Shown here: piece by piece, positions 1 through 6,544 of the stretch
Layout of the letters: the number at the start of each line of letters is the position of its first letter
Numbering within the stretch: position 1 is the stretch's first letter
NCBI GenBank assembly: GCA_910588935.1
Contig: CAJUSM010000019.1
Coordinates: 26,860-39,560 of the forward strand
Length of the DNA: 12,701 nt
DNA from: an uncultured Oscillospiraceae bacterium
GTDB lineage: Bacteria; Bacillota; Clostridia; Oscillospirales; Acutalibacteraceae
Direction: 5' to 3'
Program-made: the position numbers and the translations under genes
Notes under the pieces: model-generated
The model's input: the letters and a program-made list of their open reading frames with translations, nothing else
Told to the model about the DNA's origin: nothing
Database searches by the model: none

Positions 1-1
1 G

Positions 2-280
2 CTTAGCTGTCTCTGCCGCCTAGAGGACAGGGAGAAAATGGCTCGGCTGATGTTTGCGCATACTACCACTCTGGGAGTTCGGGAGAGCCTCTGCGACCGC
101 TATACCCTGGTTCGGGAAAGCACCACGATAGAAACAGAATTTGGCCCAATCCATATGAAGAGTGCCAAAGGTTGGGGCGTGGAACGAAAAAAGGCGGAAT
201 ACGATGATCTGGCCCGCATCGCTCGAGAGAAGGGCATAAGCCTTGACCAGGTGCGCGGATTGGCAGAGGGGCCAAAGTGA
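2..280 (+). CDS. larC: LarC, nickel-pincer cofactor chelatase (3' end only)
   Basis: This is the C-terminal 92 residues of a protein whose start lies before the window; the frame is open from base 2. LarC inserts nickel into the pyridinium bisthiocarboxylate mononucleotide to complete the nickel-pincer cofactor of lactate racemase and related enzymes, in the cytoplasm. The tail matches the family from memory: a LSCLCRLEDREK segment, then ARLMFAHTTTLGVR, then a strand resembling VETPYGPVRVK (here IETEFGPIHMK), and a final helix in which YDDLARIAREKGISLDQV fits the usual end. The ATG at 38 is internal, not a start, because the family-like sequence continues upstream of it. The stop overlaps the next gene's start by GTGA, so the two are probably translationally coupled. 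In lactobacilli larC is read through a programmed frameshift; whether that holds here cannot be seen because the 5' part is missing. Confidence 0.82.
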   Translation, partial: LSCLCRLEDREKMARLMFAHTTTLGVRESLCDRYTLVRESTTIETEFGPIHMKSAKGWGVERKKAEYDDLARIAREKGISLDQVRGLAEGPK

Positions 281-1233
281 TTATCAGCTGCAGCCGCCGG
301 ACAGATATCCCAGCTTTTTATGCTGACTGGTTGTTTAACCGGTTTTACGAAGGGTATGCCTATGTGCGCAACCCTATGAACCCGGCCCAGTTGTCAGAGA
401 TCCCTCTTAACCCTGAAGTTGTGGATGGAATTGTTTTCTGGACTAAAAATCCATCCCCGATGCTTGACCGTTTGCATCGTTTATCAAACTATCCATATTA
501 CTTCCAATTTACTTTCACCCCTTACGGCAGAGACCTAGAGCAAAATCTTCCCCCAAAGGGTGAGCTGTTCACTATTTTTTGCCGGCTTTCCTCCTTGGCA
601 GGAAAAGAACGGGTAGTTTGGCGTTATGACCCCATTGTAATTACTCCCAAATATTCTGTTCCCTGGCATCTTCGCAGTTTTCGCCAAATGGCAAAAGCGT
701 TGGCAGGATATACAGAGAAGTGCACCGTCAGTTTTCTGGATATTTATAAAAAGATTGAGAAAAACATTGAGCCATTGGGGGTAGTGCTGCTTGAAACTCA
801 GGCCAAGATGGAACTGCTGGCCAGATTCCGAGATATTGCCAGGGAATATGGCCTTAGCCTAGATACCTGCGCAGAGGCTTTGCCAGTGGAGCAGTTGGGT
901 ATTAGCCGCGGAGCATGTATTGATGGCCGGCGTTTGGAAAGAATAGGTAATTATTTTCTGAAAACAGCCAAGGATAGAAATCAGCGTCCGGAATGCCAGT
1001 GTCTAGCCAGTATTGATATAGGGGCATACAACACTTGCTCAAATGGCTGCCTCTATTGTTATGCAAATGTAAGTGAAAAAGCCGTTAGGCTCAATCAGGA
1101 AAAGCATAATTCCCTTTCACCGCTGCTCGTTGGCCAGGTGGGGGAACAAGAATTGGCGAAGCCGAGGAAGGTCTGCTCGGAACGAATAGAACAAGTTGGT
1201 TTTTTTGGAGTAAATTCAAAACCTACGGAATAA
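277..1233 (+). CDS. DUF1848 family protein with C-terminal CX3CX2C cluster
   Basis: A 318-residue protein recognised as DUF1848 by its start (IISCSRRTDIPAFYADW), the FWTKNP motif near residues 54-59, the VVWRYDPI motif near 113-120 and the C-terminal cysteine cluster. Biochemical function is unknown. The tail carries Cys240, Cys242 and then Cys254-X3-Cys258-X2-Cys261 in the context NTCSNGCLYCYAN. That has the spacing of a radical SAM [4Fe-4S] site, but at the C-terminus instead of the start of a TIM barrel, so an iron-sulfur cluster is plausible and radical SAM chemistry is unproven. The GTG start is chosen because it gives the conserved N-terminus and follows AGAGGGG at 265-271 with 5 bases spacing. 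The start lies inside the stop of larC. The last 45 residues or so after the cysteine cluster look less conserved. No promoter of its own is evident. Confidence 0.85.
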   Translation: MIISCSRRTDIPAFYADWLFNRFYEGYAYVRNPMNPAQLSEIPLNPEVVDGIVFWTKNPSPMLDRLHRLSNYPYYFQFTFTPYGRDLEQNLPPKGELFTIFCRLSSLAGKERVVWRYDPIVITPKYSVPWHLRSFRQMAKALAGYTEKCTVSFLDIYKKIEKNIEPLGVVLLETQAKMELLARFRDIAREYGLSLDTCAEALPVEQLGISRGACIDGRRLERIGNYFLKTAKDRNQRPECQCLASIDIGAYNTCSNGCLYCYANVSEKAVRLNQEKHNSLSPLLVGQVGEQELAKPRKVCSERIEQVGFFGVNSKPTE

Positions 1234-1291
1234 ATGGATATTGCCCAGCATAAGCATACAGGATCCATGTCTGCACAATTTTTAAAATTTT

Positions 1292-1298
1292 AGGGAGG
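1292..1298 (+). promoter_or_regulatory. Ribosome binding site of the iron-sulfur flavoprotein gene
   Basis: AGGGAGG lies 7 bases before the ATG at 1306 and fixes that start. I find no convincing promoter in the 72-base gap after the DUF1848 gene. Confidence 0.7.
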
Positions 1299-1305
1299 CA
1301 CCCAA

Positions 1306-1923
1306 ATGAAAGTTTTATTGATTAATGGCAGTCCCAGGCCCCAGGGGAACACCTATACAGCACTGCGTGAAATGGAGCAGGTTTTTGCTCAGGCGGGGAT
1401 TGAAACAGAGATGCTCCATATCGGCAGCAAAGATATTCGAGGCTGTATTGCTTGCGGAAAATGCAGTGAAAGCGGCAAATGTGTTTTTGACGATATTGTA
1501 AACCAAGCGGCTCCAAAGTTTGAGGAATGCAACGGCCTAGTAGTGGGATCGCCAGTTTATTACGCTTCTGCCAATGCTACCTTAGTGGCCTTTCTCACTC
1601 GGCTGTTTTACAGCACTTCATTTGATAAAACCATGAAAGTGGGTGCAGCGGTTGCTGCTGCTCGCCGGGGCGGCCTTACTGCTACGTATGACGAACTGAA
1701 CAAGTTTTTCGGGATTTCAGGTATGCCCATTGTTTCCGGTCAGTATTGGAACGGTATTCACGGTACTGCTCCCGGCGAAGCAAAGGAAGATGCAGAAGGC
1801 CTTCAAATGATGCGCACTTTGGCCAATAACATGATCTTCCTGATGAGGAGCATCCAACTGGGTAAGGAAAAATATGGCATTCCAGCAAAAGAACCTGCCC
1901 AGAGAACCAACTTTATTAGATAA
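1306..1923 (+). CDS. Flavodoxin-fold iron-sulfur flavoprotein (NAD(P)H-dependent reductase-like)
   Basis: A 205-residue cytoplasmic protein of the NADPH-dependent FMN reductase / iron-sulfur flavoprotein group. The N-terminus MKVLLINGSPRPQGNT is the FMN phosphate-binding loop of the flavodoxin fold (residues 8-16), and GSPVYYASANA in the middle is the second flavin-binding segment. Cys47, Cys50, Cys53 and Cys59 form CX2CX2CX5C, which fits the compact cysteine motif (CX2CX2CX4-7C) that holds a [4Fe-4S] cluster in archaeal iron-sulfur flavoproteins. A role in electron transfer from a reduced donor to an unknown acceptor is likely. The physiological substrate cannot be read from the sequence. 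It is followed by a strong terminator, so it ends a transcription unit that may be monocistronic or may continue from larC and the DUF1848 gene. Confidence 0.85.
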   Translation: MKVLLINGSPRPQGNTYTALREMEQVFAQAGIETEMLHIGSKDIRGCIACGKCSESGKCVFDDIVNQAAPKFEECNGLVVGSPVYYASANATLVAFLTRLFYSTSFDKTMKVGAAVAAARRGGLTATYDELNKFFGISGMPIVSGQYWNGIHGTAPGEAKEDAEGLQMMRTLANNMIFLMRSIQLGKEKYGIPAKEPAQRTNFIR

Positions 1924-1932
1924 GGCATCTAC

Positions 1933-1966
1933 AAAAAAGGCGAGGACTAAAATCCACGCCTTTTTA
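1933..1966 (+). terminator. Rho-independent terminator after the flavoprotein gene
   Basis: A perfect 9-bp stem (AAAAAGGCG at 1934-1942 with CGCCTTTTT at 1957-1965) encloses an inner GGA/TCC pairing. The stem's own T run supplies the U tract. It lies 10 bases after the stop codon. The mirrored A run means it could also act on the minus strand. Confidence 0.85.
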
Positions 1967-1976
1967 CTTTCCTGCC

Positions 1977-2005
1977 TTGAATTCTTTCTTACTTTGTGAT
2001 ACACT
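1977..2005 (+). promoter_or_regulatory. SigA-type promoter of the HD-domain gene
   Basis: TTGAAT (1977-1982), a 17-base spacer and TACACT (2000-2005), with an extended -10 TG at 1997-1998. It lies between the upstream terminator and the HD gene, about 38 bases before the start codon, which is where a promoter is expected. Confidence 0.6.
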
Positions 2006-2042
2006 CAGGTAGTAAAAAAAGATGTCAAATGGAGGACAGAGC

Positions 2043-2702
2043 ATGATCAGTTATGACCAAATAACCCATGACGCTGCGATTAAAACCTACATTGCCCAAG
2101 CGGACGCTTCTATGGCAGCGCTAGGATTTACCGAGCATAGCTTTGCCCATGTAGGCCGGGTAGCGCATACTGCAGGATATATTCTGGAAGAGCTGGGTTA
2201 TGACGCCCGACGGGTGGAGCTTGCAAAAATTGCCGGCTATCTCCATGATATTGGGAATCTGGTAAACCGGGTGGACCACAGCCAGAGCGGCGCGGTAATG
2301 GCCTTTCGCCTGTTGGACAATATGGGGTTTCCTCCAGAAGAAATTGCTCTAATTGCCACGGCCATTGGCAATCATGACGAGGGAACCGGGGTGCCAGTTA
2401 GCCCAGAGGCCGCGGCGCTGATTCTAGCGGATAAATCTGACGTGCGCAGAACAAGAGTGCGGGGCAAGGATATTCATAAGTTTGATATTCATGACCGGGT
2501 GAACTATTCCGTTACAAGATCAGAAATGCGGATAGATTCGGCCCATACCTCCATTTGGCTTCGTTTGGAGGTGGACGATCAGTTTAGCTCGGTAATGGAA
2601 TACTTTGAAATCTTTATGGCCCGGATGATCCTTTGCCGGAAAGCGGCAGAAAAGCTGGGGCTCGTGTTTAAGTTGGCAATCAATGGGCAAGAACTGATTT
2701 GA
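2043..2702 (+). CDS. HD-domain metal-dependent phosphohydrolase
   Basis: A 219-residue soluble protein with an HD fold. Candidate metal ligands are His36 (SFAHVGRV), the His68-Asp69 pair in GYLHDIGN, His79 in VDHSQSG, His111-Asp112 in GNHDEG, and Asp130/Asp133 in LADKSD. This is the H...HD...H...D order of the HD superfamily, whose members hydrolyse phosphate esters of nucleotides or RNA. The substrate here is unknown. I chose the ATG at 2043 over the upstream in-frame ATG at 2022 because GGAGGA at 2031-2036 sits 6 bases before 2043 and would lie inside the longer reading. The zinc-ribbon gene follows after 15 bases, so the two are probably co-transcribed. The C-terminal third (SEMRIDSAHTSIWLRLEVDD) is not familiar beyond the family. 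Confidence 0.85.
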   Translation: MISYDQITHDAAIKTYIAQADASMAALGFTEHSFAHVGRVAHTAGYILEELGYDARRVELAKIAGYLHDIGNLVNRVDHSQSGAVMAFRLLDNMGFPPEEIALIATAIGNHDEGTGVPVSPEAAALILADKSDVRRTRVRGKDIHKFDIHDRVNYSVTRSEMRIDSAHTSIWLRLEVDDQFSSVMEYFEIFMARMILCRKAAEKLGLVFKLAINGQELI

Positions 2703-2717
2703 GAAAGGCAGGCCGGT

Positions 2718-3188
2718 ATGTTATATTGTGACAAGTGCCAACGTGTTTGGGAGGAGGACATATTCAAATGTCCCAGCTGCCGAAACAGCCGTCTCCGACC
2801 AGCGGCCAGTGAGGATGAGGTTTTTCTTCAGTCTGCCGATCTTTATACAGCACAGCGTTTAGAGGCAATGCTCACAGGTCAAGGCCTGTGGTGCCGTTTA
2901 GAAGCTGTTAGCCGAGGTAGCGCTGCTCTTTTATATGACAGTCAGGCTATGCCTACAGATCAAAATATCTTTGTTCGGTATCAGGACGTTTCCAAGGCCA
3001 AGGATCTTTCAGCTATATTGCGTCAGGAACTGGCCAGGGAGCGTGAGCAAGGGGAGGAGAAAGCCGGTCCACCGAATACCAAGCGTATTGTAGGCGAGAT
3101 TGTATCGATTGTAGCATTTTTGTTGCTGGTGATGCTGGCGGTGTTTGGGGCGGACGCGGCCGCAAATTTTCTTAAAGGCTTGTTTTAA
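2718..3188 (+). CDS. Small zinc-ribbon protein with C-terminal membrane anchor
   Basis: A 156-residue protein in three parts. An N-terminal zinc ribbon has Cys4-X2-Cys7 and Cys18-X2-Cys21 (YCDKCQRVW, FKCPSC). The middle region, about residues 33-105, has an alpha/beta pattern (SADLYTAQRLEAMLTGQGLWC) resembling the putative signal-transducing DUF2007 fold, which is a resemblance only. A charged stretch is followed by one hydrophobic helix near residues 124-147 (VSIVAFLLLVMLAVFGA) that would anchor it in the membrane with the zinc ribbon in the cytoplasm. It follows the HD gene by 15 bases. The ribosome binding site is weak (GGCAGG at about 2707-2712), consistent with expression as a downstream operon gene. 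No specific function is known to me. Confidence 0.75.
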   Translation: MLYCDKCQRVWEEDIFKCPSCRNSRLRPAASEDEVFLQSADLYTAQRLEAMLTGQGLWCRLEAVSRGSAALLYDSQAMPTDQNIFVRYQDVSKAKDLSAILRQELAREREQGEEKAGPPNTKRIVGEIVSIVAFLLLVMLAVFGADAAANFLKGLF

Positions 3189-3217
3189 AAATAGTTCATC
3201 AAAACAGTAACCACCCC

Positions 3218-3234
3218 AGCGAAAAATCGCTTTT
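3218..3234 (+). terminator. Weak hairpin with short T run after the zinc-ribbon gene
   Basis: AGCGA (3218-3222), loop AAAA, TCGCT (3227-3231), then TTT. The stem is only 5 bp, so termination here would be partial at best. If it works, it would separate the HD/zinc-ribbon unit from the serpin gene. Confidence 0.35.
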
Positions 3235-3242
3235 AGAGGTAG

Positions 3243-3269
3243 GAGCAGGGAAAATGCATTTAGCTGCTC
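3243..3269. repeat. Nested inverted repeat upstream of the serpin gene
   Basis: GAGCAG (3243-3248) pairs with CTGCTC (3264-3269). Between the arms lies the perfect 10-base palindrome AAATGCATTT (3252-3261). It lies 25 bases before the serpin start codon and could be an operator or an mRNA leader structure. No function is demonstrated. Confidence 0.4.
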
Positions 3270-3293
3270 GAAATATGAAAGGTGGTGCAAGCT

Positions 3294-4550
3294 ATGAAAA
3301 AATGGAAAAGGCGTGGTATTTTACTTCTCTGCCTTCTGCTGGTCACAATTTTGCCATTGGCAGGCTGCAAAAATGGAGGTGTAGAGGCAGCCGGGGGAGA
3401 TTTAATGGCAGGCTTTACTGGGAAGAAGTTGGAAAAGGTTGATGTAAATGGCTCCGGTGTACAAGAAGTAACAGATTTTAGCGTGGAATTGATGAAGCAA
3501 GCGCTGAAAGGGGATCCAGGCAAAAACGTGCTTCTTTCCCCGCTTTCGGTACTTAACGCCTTAGCAATGACTGCCCATGGTGCAGATGGAGAAACCCTGC
3601 GTCAATTAGAATCCGTCTTTGGCTTGCCAGTAGAGGAGCTCAGCAAGTATTTGGCGGCTTACCTGGCGACAATGCCCTCTGGAGAGAAATACCGGTTTCA
3701 CACTGGCAACTCCCTTTGGCTCCGGGAGGGCATAAAAGTAAATCGGGATTTTCTCCAGAAAAATGCGGATTACTTTGGTGCCGATATCTTTCAAAAGTCC
3801 TTTGACAAGAGTACATTAGAGGAGATCAACCAGTGGGTAAACGACAACACCCAGGGAATGATCCCCAGTATCCTTAATGAAATTAGAGCGGAAGACATTC
3901 TTTTTCTGATCAATGCCCTGAGTTTTGAGGCGGAGTGGGCAAAGCCTTATGACGAGTATAATGTTTTTAAACAGGTTTTTACCCATGAGGACGGCACGGA
4001 CGAAACGGTGGATATGATGTGTTCCTCTGAAACCTATTATCTGAAAGATGAAAATGGAGTAGGATTCCTAAAAGATTATGCAGACAATGCCTATGCTTTT
4101 GCAGCTCTTCTGCCCAACGGGGGACTCCGTTTGGAAGATTATCTTGCTGGCCTTAACGGAAAAGCCCTTCGAGAGATTCTAACAAGTGTGGAAGAAAAGG
4201 AAGTGCTGGCCGAACTGCCAAAATTTGAGATGAAATACTCTGCAGAACTAAGTGAAATTCTCCAAGCAATGGGGGTTCAGAACGGCTTTGACCCGGCCAA
4301 AGCGGATTTTTCCTCAATGGCTGAAACCGAGTTGTATCTCTATATTGGCAGTGTGATGCACAAGACCTATATTTCTGTTTTTGAGCAGGGTACTAGAGCT
4401 GCTGCCGTTACAGAGGTAGTAGAGGCCGGTGGTTGTGCAGAAGAGGAGCCAGAGCGTATTCGCCTCGACCGGCCATTCCTCTATATGATCGTGGATAAAG
4501 AAGCCATGCTGCCTATATTTATCGGGGCAGTTTACAGCGTGGGAGAATAA
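3294..4550 (+). CDS. Serpin-family protease inhibitor, predicted lipoprotein
   Basis: A 418-residue serpin, about the usual family length. The N-terminus is a lipoprotein signal: basic MKKWKRR, a hydrophobic core and lipobox LAGC with the lipidated Cys at residue 25, which places the inhibitor on the outer face of the membrane. Serpin features follow: NVLLSPLSVLNALAMTAHGA (78-97), FLINALSFEAEWAKP (204-218), and LDRPFLYMIV (391-400), which fits the family signature. The reactive-centre hinge is EQGTRAAAVTE (364-374). Small residues at P15-P9 are typical of inhibitory serpins. Counting from the hinge puts P1-P1' near Gly380-Cys381, so an elastase-like or cysteine-protease target is possible, but this is inference. 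I chose the ATG at 3294 because AAAGGTGG (3278-3285) is 8 bases upstream. The GTG at 3282 falls inside that site. Its stop is 6 bases from the stop of the convergent GyrI-like gene. Confidence 0.93.
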   Translation: MKKWKRRGILLLCLLLVTILPLAGCKNGGVEAAGGDLMAGFTGKKLEKVDVNGSGVQEVTDFSVELMKQALKGDPGKNVLLSPLSVLNALAMTAHGADGETLRQLESVFGLPVEELSKYLAAYLATMPSGEKYRFHTGNSLWLREGIKVNRDFLQKNADYFGADIFQKSFDKSTLEEINQWVNDNTQGMIPSILNEIRAEDILFLINALSFEAEWAKPYDEYNVFKQVFTHEDGTDETVDMMCSSETYYLKDENGVGFLKDYADNAYAFAALLPNGGLRLEDYLAGLNGKALREILTSVEEKEVLAELPKFEMKYSAELSEILQAMGVQNGFDPAKADFSSMAETELYLYIGSVMHKTYISVFEQGTRAAAVTEVVEAGGCAEEEPERIRLDRPFLYMIVDKEAMLPIFIGAVYSVGE

Positions 4551-4556
4551 GAATAG

Positions 4557-5189
4557 TTAACATGGTGAAACAGGCGTTCGAATAACGGTACGCAGCTTTT
4601 CTGGCGCGCATTTTCTAGGATCGCTAAGGTAGATTTCATGATGCAGACGCCCCTCGGTAAAGTCTTCTTTGTATCCGTTGGTGTGGGCAAACTCTGCCAT
4701 ACGAGAAATTGTGGCTGGTTCATTGTCATAGCTTCCCAGGTGCATACACTGGACACATTCTCTTTCGCTGTAGGTAAAAAATTGAACTTTAGAGAAATCT
4801 GTTTTCTTCTTGGTTGAAGCTTCCTCAACAGCCCAATCAAATTCTGCCGAGGTTACAAAATCTGGCAGGCGGATCATAGAAATCCATTGAAAGTCTTCTT
4901 TCCGGGTGTAATCTATGTTCTCTTGGCCTTCCTGCCACCACAGGCCTTCCAAAGGCGGAACCACATAATCGAAGTAGCCCTCTATTTGGTGATCTCCTTT
5001 TTTGCTCATTTTGATCGTGAATGCAATCCCATACAACAAGCTTAACGCTGTTTTGTACTCTCCGCCTTCCCGATTGGGATTGCCCCTGCCCTGTACTGCA
5101 ATAAAATTCATGGCAGGGATGGTAATAATTTTTGGGGTTGCCTTTGGCAGATAAAACTCCTTATATTCTTTTTTATAATCGAATGCCAT
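4557..5189 (-). CDS. GyrI-like small-molecule-binding domain protein
   Basis: A 210-residue cytoplasmic protein of the stand-alone GyrI-like group. Recognisable parts are the N-terminus FDYKKEYKEFYLPKATP, the IPAMNFIAVQGRGNPN strand, the GYFDYVVPPLEGLWW motif and the C-terminal HHEIYLSDPRKCAPEKLRTVIR. GyrI-like domains form a two-fold small-molecule binding cup, usually found in regulators and efflux control. The stand-alone form here lacks a DNA-binding domain and its ligand is unknown. The start is supported by AAAGGAGG 7 bases upstream on the minus strand and a near-consensus promoter further up. It is probably transcribed alone, because a terminator ends the preceding fRMsr unit. It converges on the serpin gene with only 6 bases between stops. 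Confidence 0.85.
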   Translation of the reverse strand: MAFDYKKEYKEFYLPKATPKIITIPAMNFIAVQGRGNPNREGGEYKTALSLLYGIAFTIKMSKKGDHQIEGYFDYVVPPLEGLWWQEGQENIDYTRKEDFQWISMIRLPDFVTSAEFDWAVEEASTKKKTDFSKVQFFTYSERECVQCMHLGSYDNEPATISRMAEFAHTNGYKEDFTEGRLHHEIYLSDPRKCAPEKLRTVIRTPVSPC

Positions 5190-5223
5190 AGAATCCTCCT
5201 TTTGAATATATTTACTGAATGTT

Positions 5224-5252
5224 ATTGTAGATTACTGCTGTATTTTTGTCAA
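5224..5252 (-). promoter_or_regulatory. Strong SigA-type promoter of the GyrI-like gene
   Basis: Read on the minus strand: TTGACA (5252-5247), a 17-base spacer and TACAAT (5229-5224). The -35 matches consensus perfectly, the -10 differs at one base and the spacing is ideal. It lies about 35 bases before the start codon at 5189. Confidence 0.85.
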
Positions 5253-5253
5253 G

Positions 5254-5284
5254 AAAAAGGGTCCTGGAGCAATACATCTCCAGG
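5254..5284 (-). terminator. Rho-independent terminator after fRMsr
   Basis: On the minus strand CCTGGAG, loop ATGTATTG, CTCCAGG, then ACCCTTTTT. The 7-bp stem with a T5 run lies about 25 bases after the fRMsr stop. Its T run ends just before the -35 box of the GyrI-like promoter, so the two units are tightly packed. Confidence 0.7.
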
Positions 5285-5308
5285 GCTCTAATGCTTTCTA
5301 AATAAACT

Positions 5309-5782
5309 TCAGATTCCGAGCAATTCCCAATTGCAGGCGTTGGCTGCCAGTTCTGCCAATACAGTCAGAGAGCGGCGATCTTCCTCAGAAAAGCGGTTAG
5401 TTGTAGGACTGTCAATATCCAGAACTCCCACAATTCTTTCGTCTGCTGCCAACGGCGCTACAAGTTCTGACCGGCTGGCACTGTCGCATGCAATATGCCC
5501 AGGAAAAGCATGGACGTCTGGCACCACCAATGTGCTTCTCTGAGCGGCTGCAGTGCCGCAGACGCCCGTACCCCAAGGAATGTGAACGCAGGCAGGCTTG
5601 CCCTGAAAAGGTCCCAGTAAGAGTTCTCCTTCCATAGAAAGATAAAAGCCAGCCCAGTTAATTTCCGGAAGACTATGCCAGAGCAGGGCGGAAAGATTGG
5701 CTAGATTTGGAATAGGGTGCCATTCTCCTTGAAGGAGAGCGGAGGCCTGCTTTATCAGCACATCATAATCAGTTTTCCACAT
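5309..5782 (-). CDS. msrC: Free methionine-(R)-sulfoxide reductase (GAF-type fRMsr)
   Basis: A 157-residue single GAF-domain enzyme that reduces free methionine-R-sulfoxide in the cytoplasm with electrons from thioredoxin, repairing oxidised methionine. Three cysteines, Cys65 (KPACVHIPWG), Cys75 (TGVCGTAA) and Cys99 (HIACDSAS), have spacings of 10 and 24 residues, the same as the catalytic and resolving cysteines of the characterised E. coli and yeast enzymes. Other family landmarks are INWAGFYL (41-48), LLLGPFQGKPAC, SRSELVAPL and GVLDIDSP. The start is supported by AAAGGAGA upstream on the minus strand. It begins 23 bases after the TetR gene stop on the same strand, so the two are probably one operon. 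A hairpin terminator follows. Confidence 0.93.
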   Translation of the reverse strand: MWKTDYDVLIKQASALLQGEWHPIPNLANLSALLWHSLPEINWAGFYLSMEGELLLGPFQGKPACVHIPWGTGVCGTAAAQRSTLVVPDVHAFPGHIACDSASRSELVAPLAADERIVGVLDIDSPTTNRFSEEDRRSLTVLAELAANACNWELLGI

Positions 5783-5805
5783 AATGAGTTCTCCTTTTCA
5801 AGGTG

Positions 5806-6393
5806 TTAGAGGCTTTTCTTAATTATATCGTACAGCACAGGCTTCATATTGTCAATGGTATCGGGCCGGTGTTCAATAATACAGCTATAGCTTACGCTGA
5901 CACACATGCTGACAATGGCAGTAAGCCACTGATAAATATCCCGTTCACTTTTTCCATCCATCTCATGGCAGGAACGAATGATTTGAAATATCTTGGAAAG
6001 CAGAGCGGCCGGTTCACCGTCTTCATCCAACTGGGCAATGTTTGGCCAGCGTAGATTGTGCCGGATCAGACGGAGAAGTAGGGTGTTATTGTGGAGGTAG
6101 TCAATGATATAATCCGCCATATCTATCACTTTATCAGCAAAAAGCAAGGAACCCTGCTTGTCCACATGGGCAGTGGCATCATCAAAGATTTTTTCACTGA
6201 TTCTCCACATCAAGGCATGCAAAATGGCGTCTTTGTCTGCAAAATAGAGATAAAAAGTGCCCTTTGCCACTTTTGCTCGGTTTACAATGCTGTCTATACT
6301 GGTTTTTGTCAATCCCTGTTCTAAGAAAAGCTCATATGCGGCATCTAGCAGCGCCTGGCGTTTTAGCTGTTTTTTTTCTTGTACCTTGCCCAT
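5806..6393 (-). CDS. TetR-family transcriptional regulator
   Basis: A 195-residue regulator. Its N-terminal helix-turn-helix (about residues 8-55) includes LLDAAYELFLEQGL, TKTSIDSIVNRAKVAKGTFYLYF and the FADKDAIL continuation, which together are diagnostic for the family. The remaining 140 or so residues are the helical ligand-binding and dimerisation domain; the ligand cannot be deduced. I chose the ATG at 6393 because AAGGGAGG lies just upstream on the minus strand, and the longer reading from 6411 would place that site inside the gene. It leads an apparent operon with fRMsr. Two palindromes between its promoter and the divergent promoter are candidate operators, suggesting autoregulation and control of the divergent acetyltransferase unit. 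Confidence 0.9.
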   Translation of the reverse strand: MGKVQEKKQLKRQALLDAAYELFLEQGLTKTSIDSIVNRAKVAKGTFYLYFADKDAILHALMWRISEKIFDDATAHVDKQGSLLFADKVIDMADYIIDYLHNNTLLLRLIRHNLRWPNIAQLDEDGEPAALLSKIFQIIRSCHEMDGKSERDIYQWLTAIVSMCVSVSYSCIIEHRPDTIDNMKPVLYDIIKKSL

Positions 6394-6416
6394 AGTTCTG
6401 CCTCCCTTCATTTTAT

Positions 6417-6445
6417 ATTATAACCTAAGCTGTGGGAATGCGCAA
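6417..6445 (-). promoter_or_regulatory. SigA-type promoter of the tetR-fRMsr operon
   Basis: On the minus strand TTGCGC (6445-6440), a 17-base spacer and a perfect TATAAT (6422-6417). It lies about 23 bases before the TetR start codon, close enough to give a short leader containing the ribosome binding site. Confidence 0.75.
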
Positions 6446-6454
6446 GCGATTTTT

Positions 6455-6467
6455 TGACTTTTGGTCA
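6455..6467. promoter_or_regulatory. Candidate TetR operator: TGAC-N5-GTCA
   Basis: TGACTTTTGGTCA, a short inverted repeat just upstream of the tetR -35 box and between the two divergent promoters. Position and symmetry suit a TetR-family operator; there is no direct proof. Confidence 0.4.
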
Positions 6468-6470
6468 TTT

Positions 6471-6484
6471 TTATACGCGTAAAA
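6471..6484. promoter_or_regulatory. Candidate operator: palindrome centred on ACGCGT
   Basis: TTATACGCGTAAAA is a 14-base palindrome with one mismatched pair. It occupies the -35 region of the plus-strand promoter, where a bound repressor would block transcription of the divergent unit. Confidence 0.35.
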
Positions 6485-6491
6485 CAAGCCT

Positions 6492-6500
6492 TGCTATAAT
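6492..6500 (+). promoter_or_regulatory. Extended -10 promoter of the acetyltransferase unit
   Basis: TGCTATAAT is a perfect -10 box with the extended TG element. No good -35 box is present 16-18 bases upstream; that region holds the ACGCGT palindrome instead. It is about 45 bases before the small ORF. Confidence 0.6.
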
Positions 6501-6544
6501 AATCATGCGAAAAATAAATTATAAATAGATTTCAGGAGCCTTTT

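Noticed and set aside
38..280. Stand-alone 80-codon gene starting at ATG 38.
   Set aside because: The frame is open to base 2 and the upstream codons continue the LarC family sequence, so this is the tail of a longer gene.
1000..1080. Calling the DUF1848 protein a radical SAM enzyme.
   Set aside because: The CX3CX2C motif is at the C-terminus and the usual SAM-binding motifs cannot be identified by eye, so only an iron-sulfur cluster is suggested.
3282..3293. GTG start giving a serpin four residues longer.
   Set aside because: The GTG lies within the AAAGGTGG ribosome binding site. The ATG at 3294 has proper spacing and starts a normal MKK lipoprotein signal.
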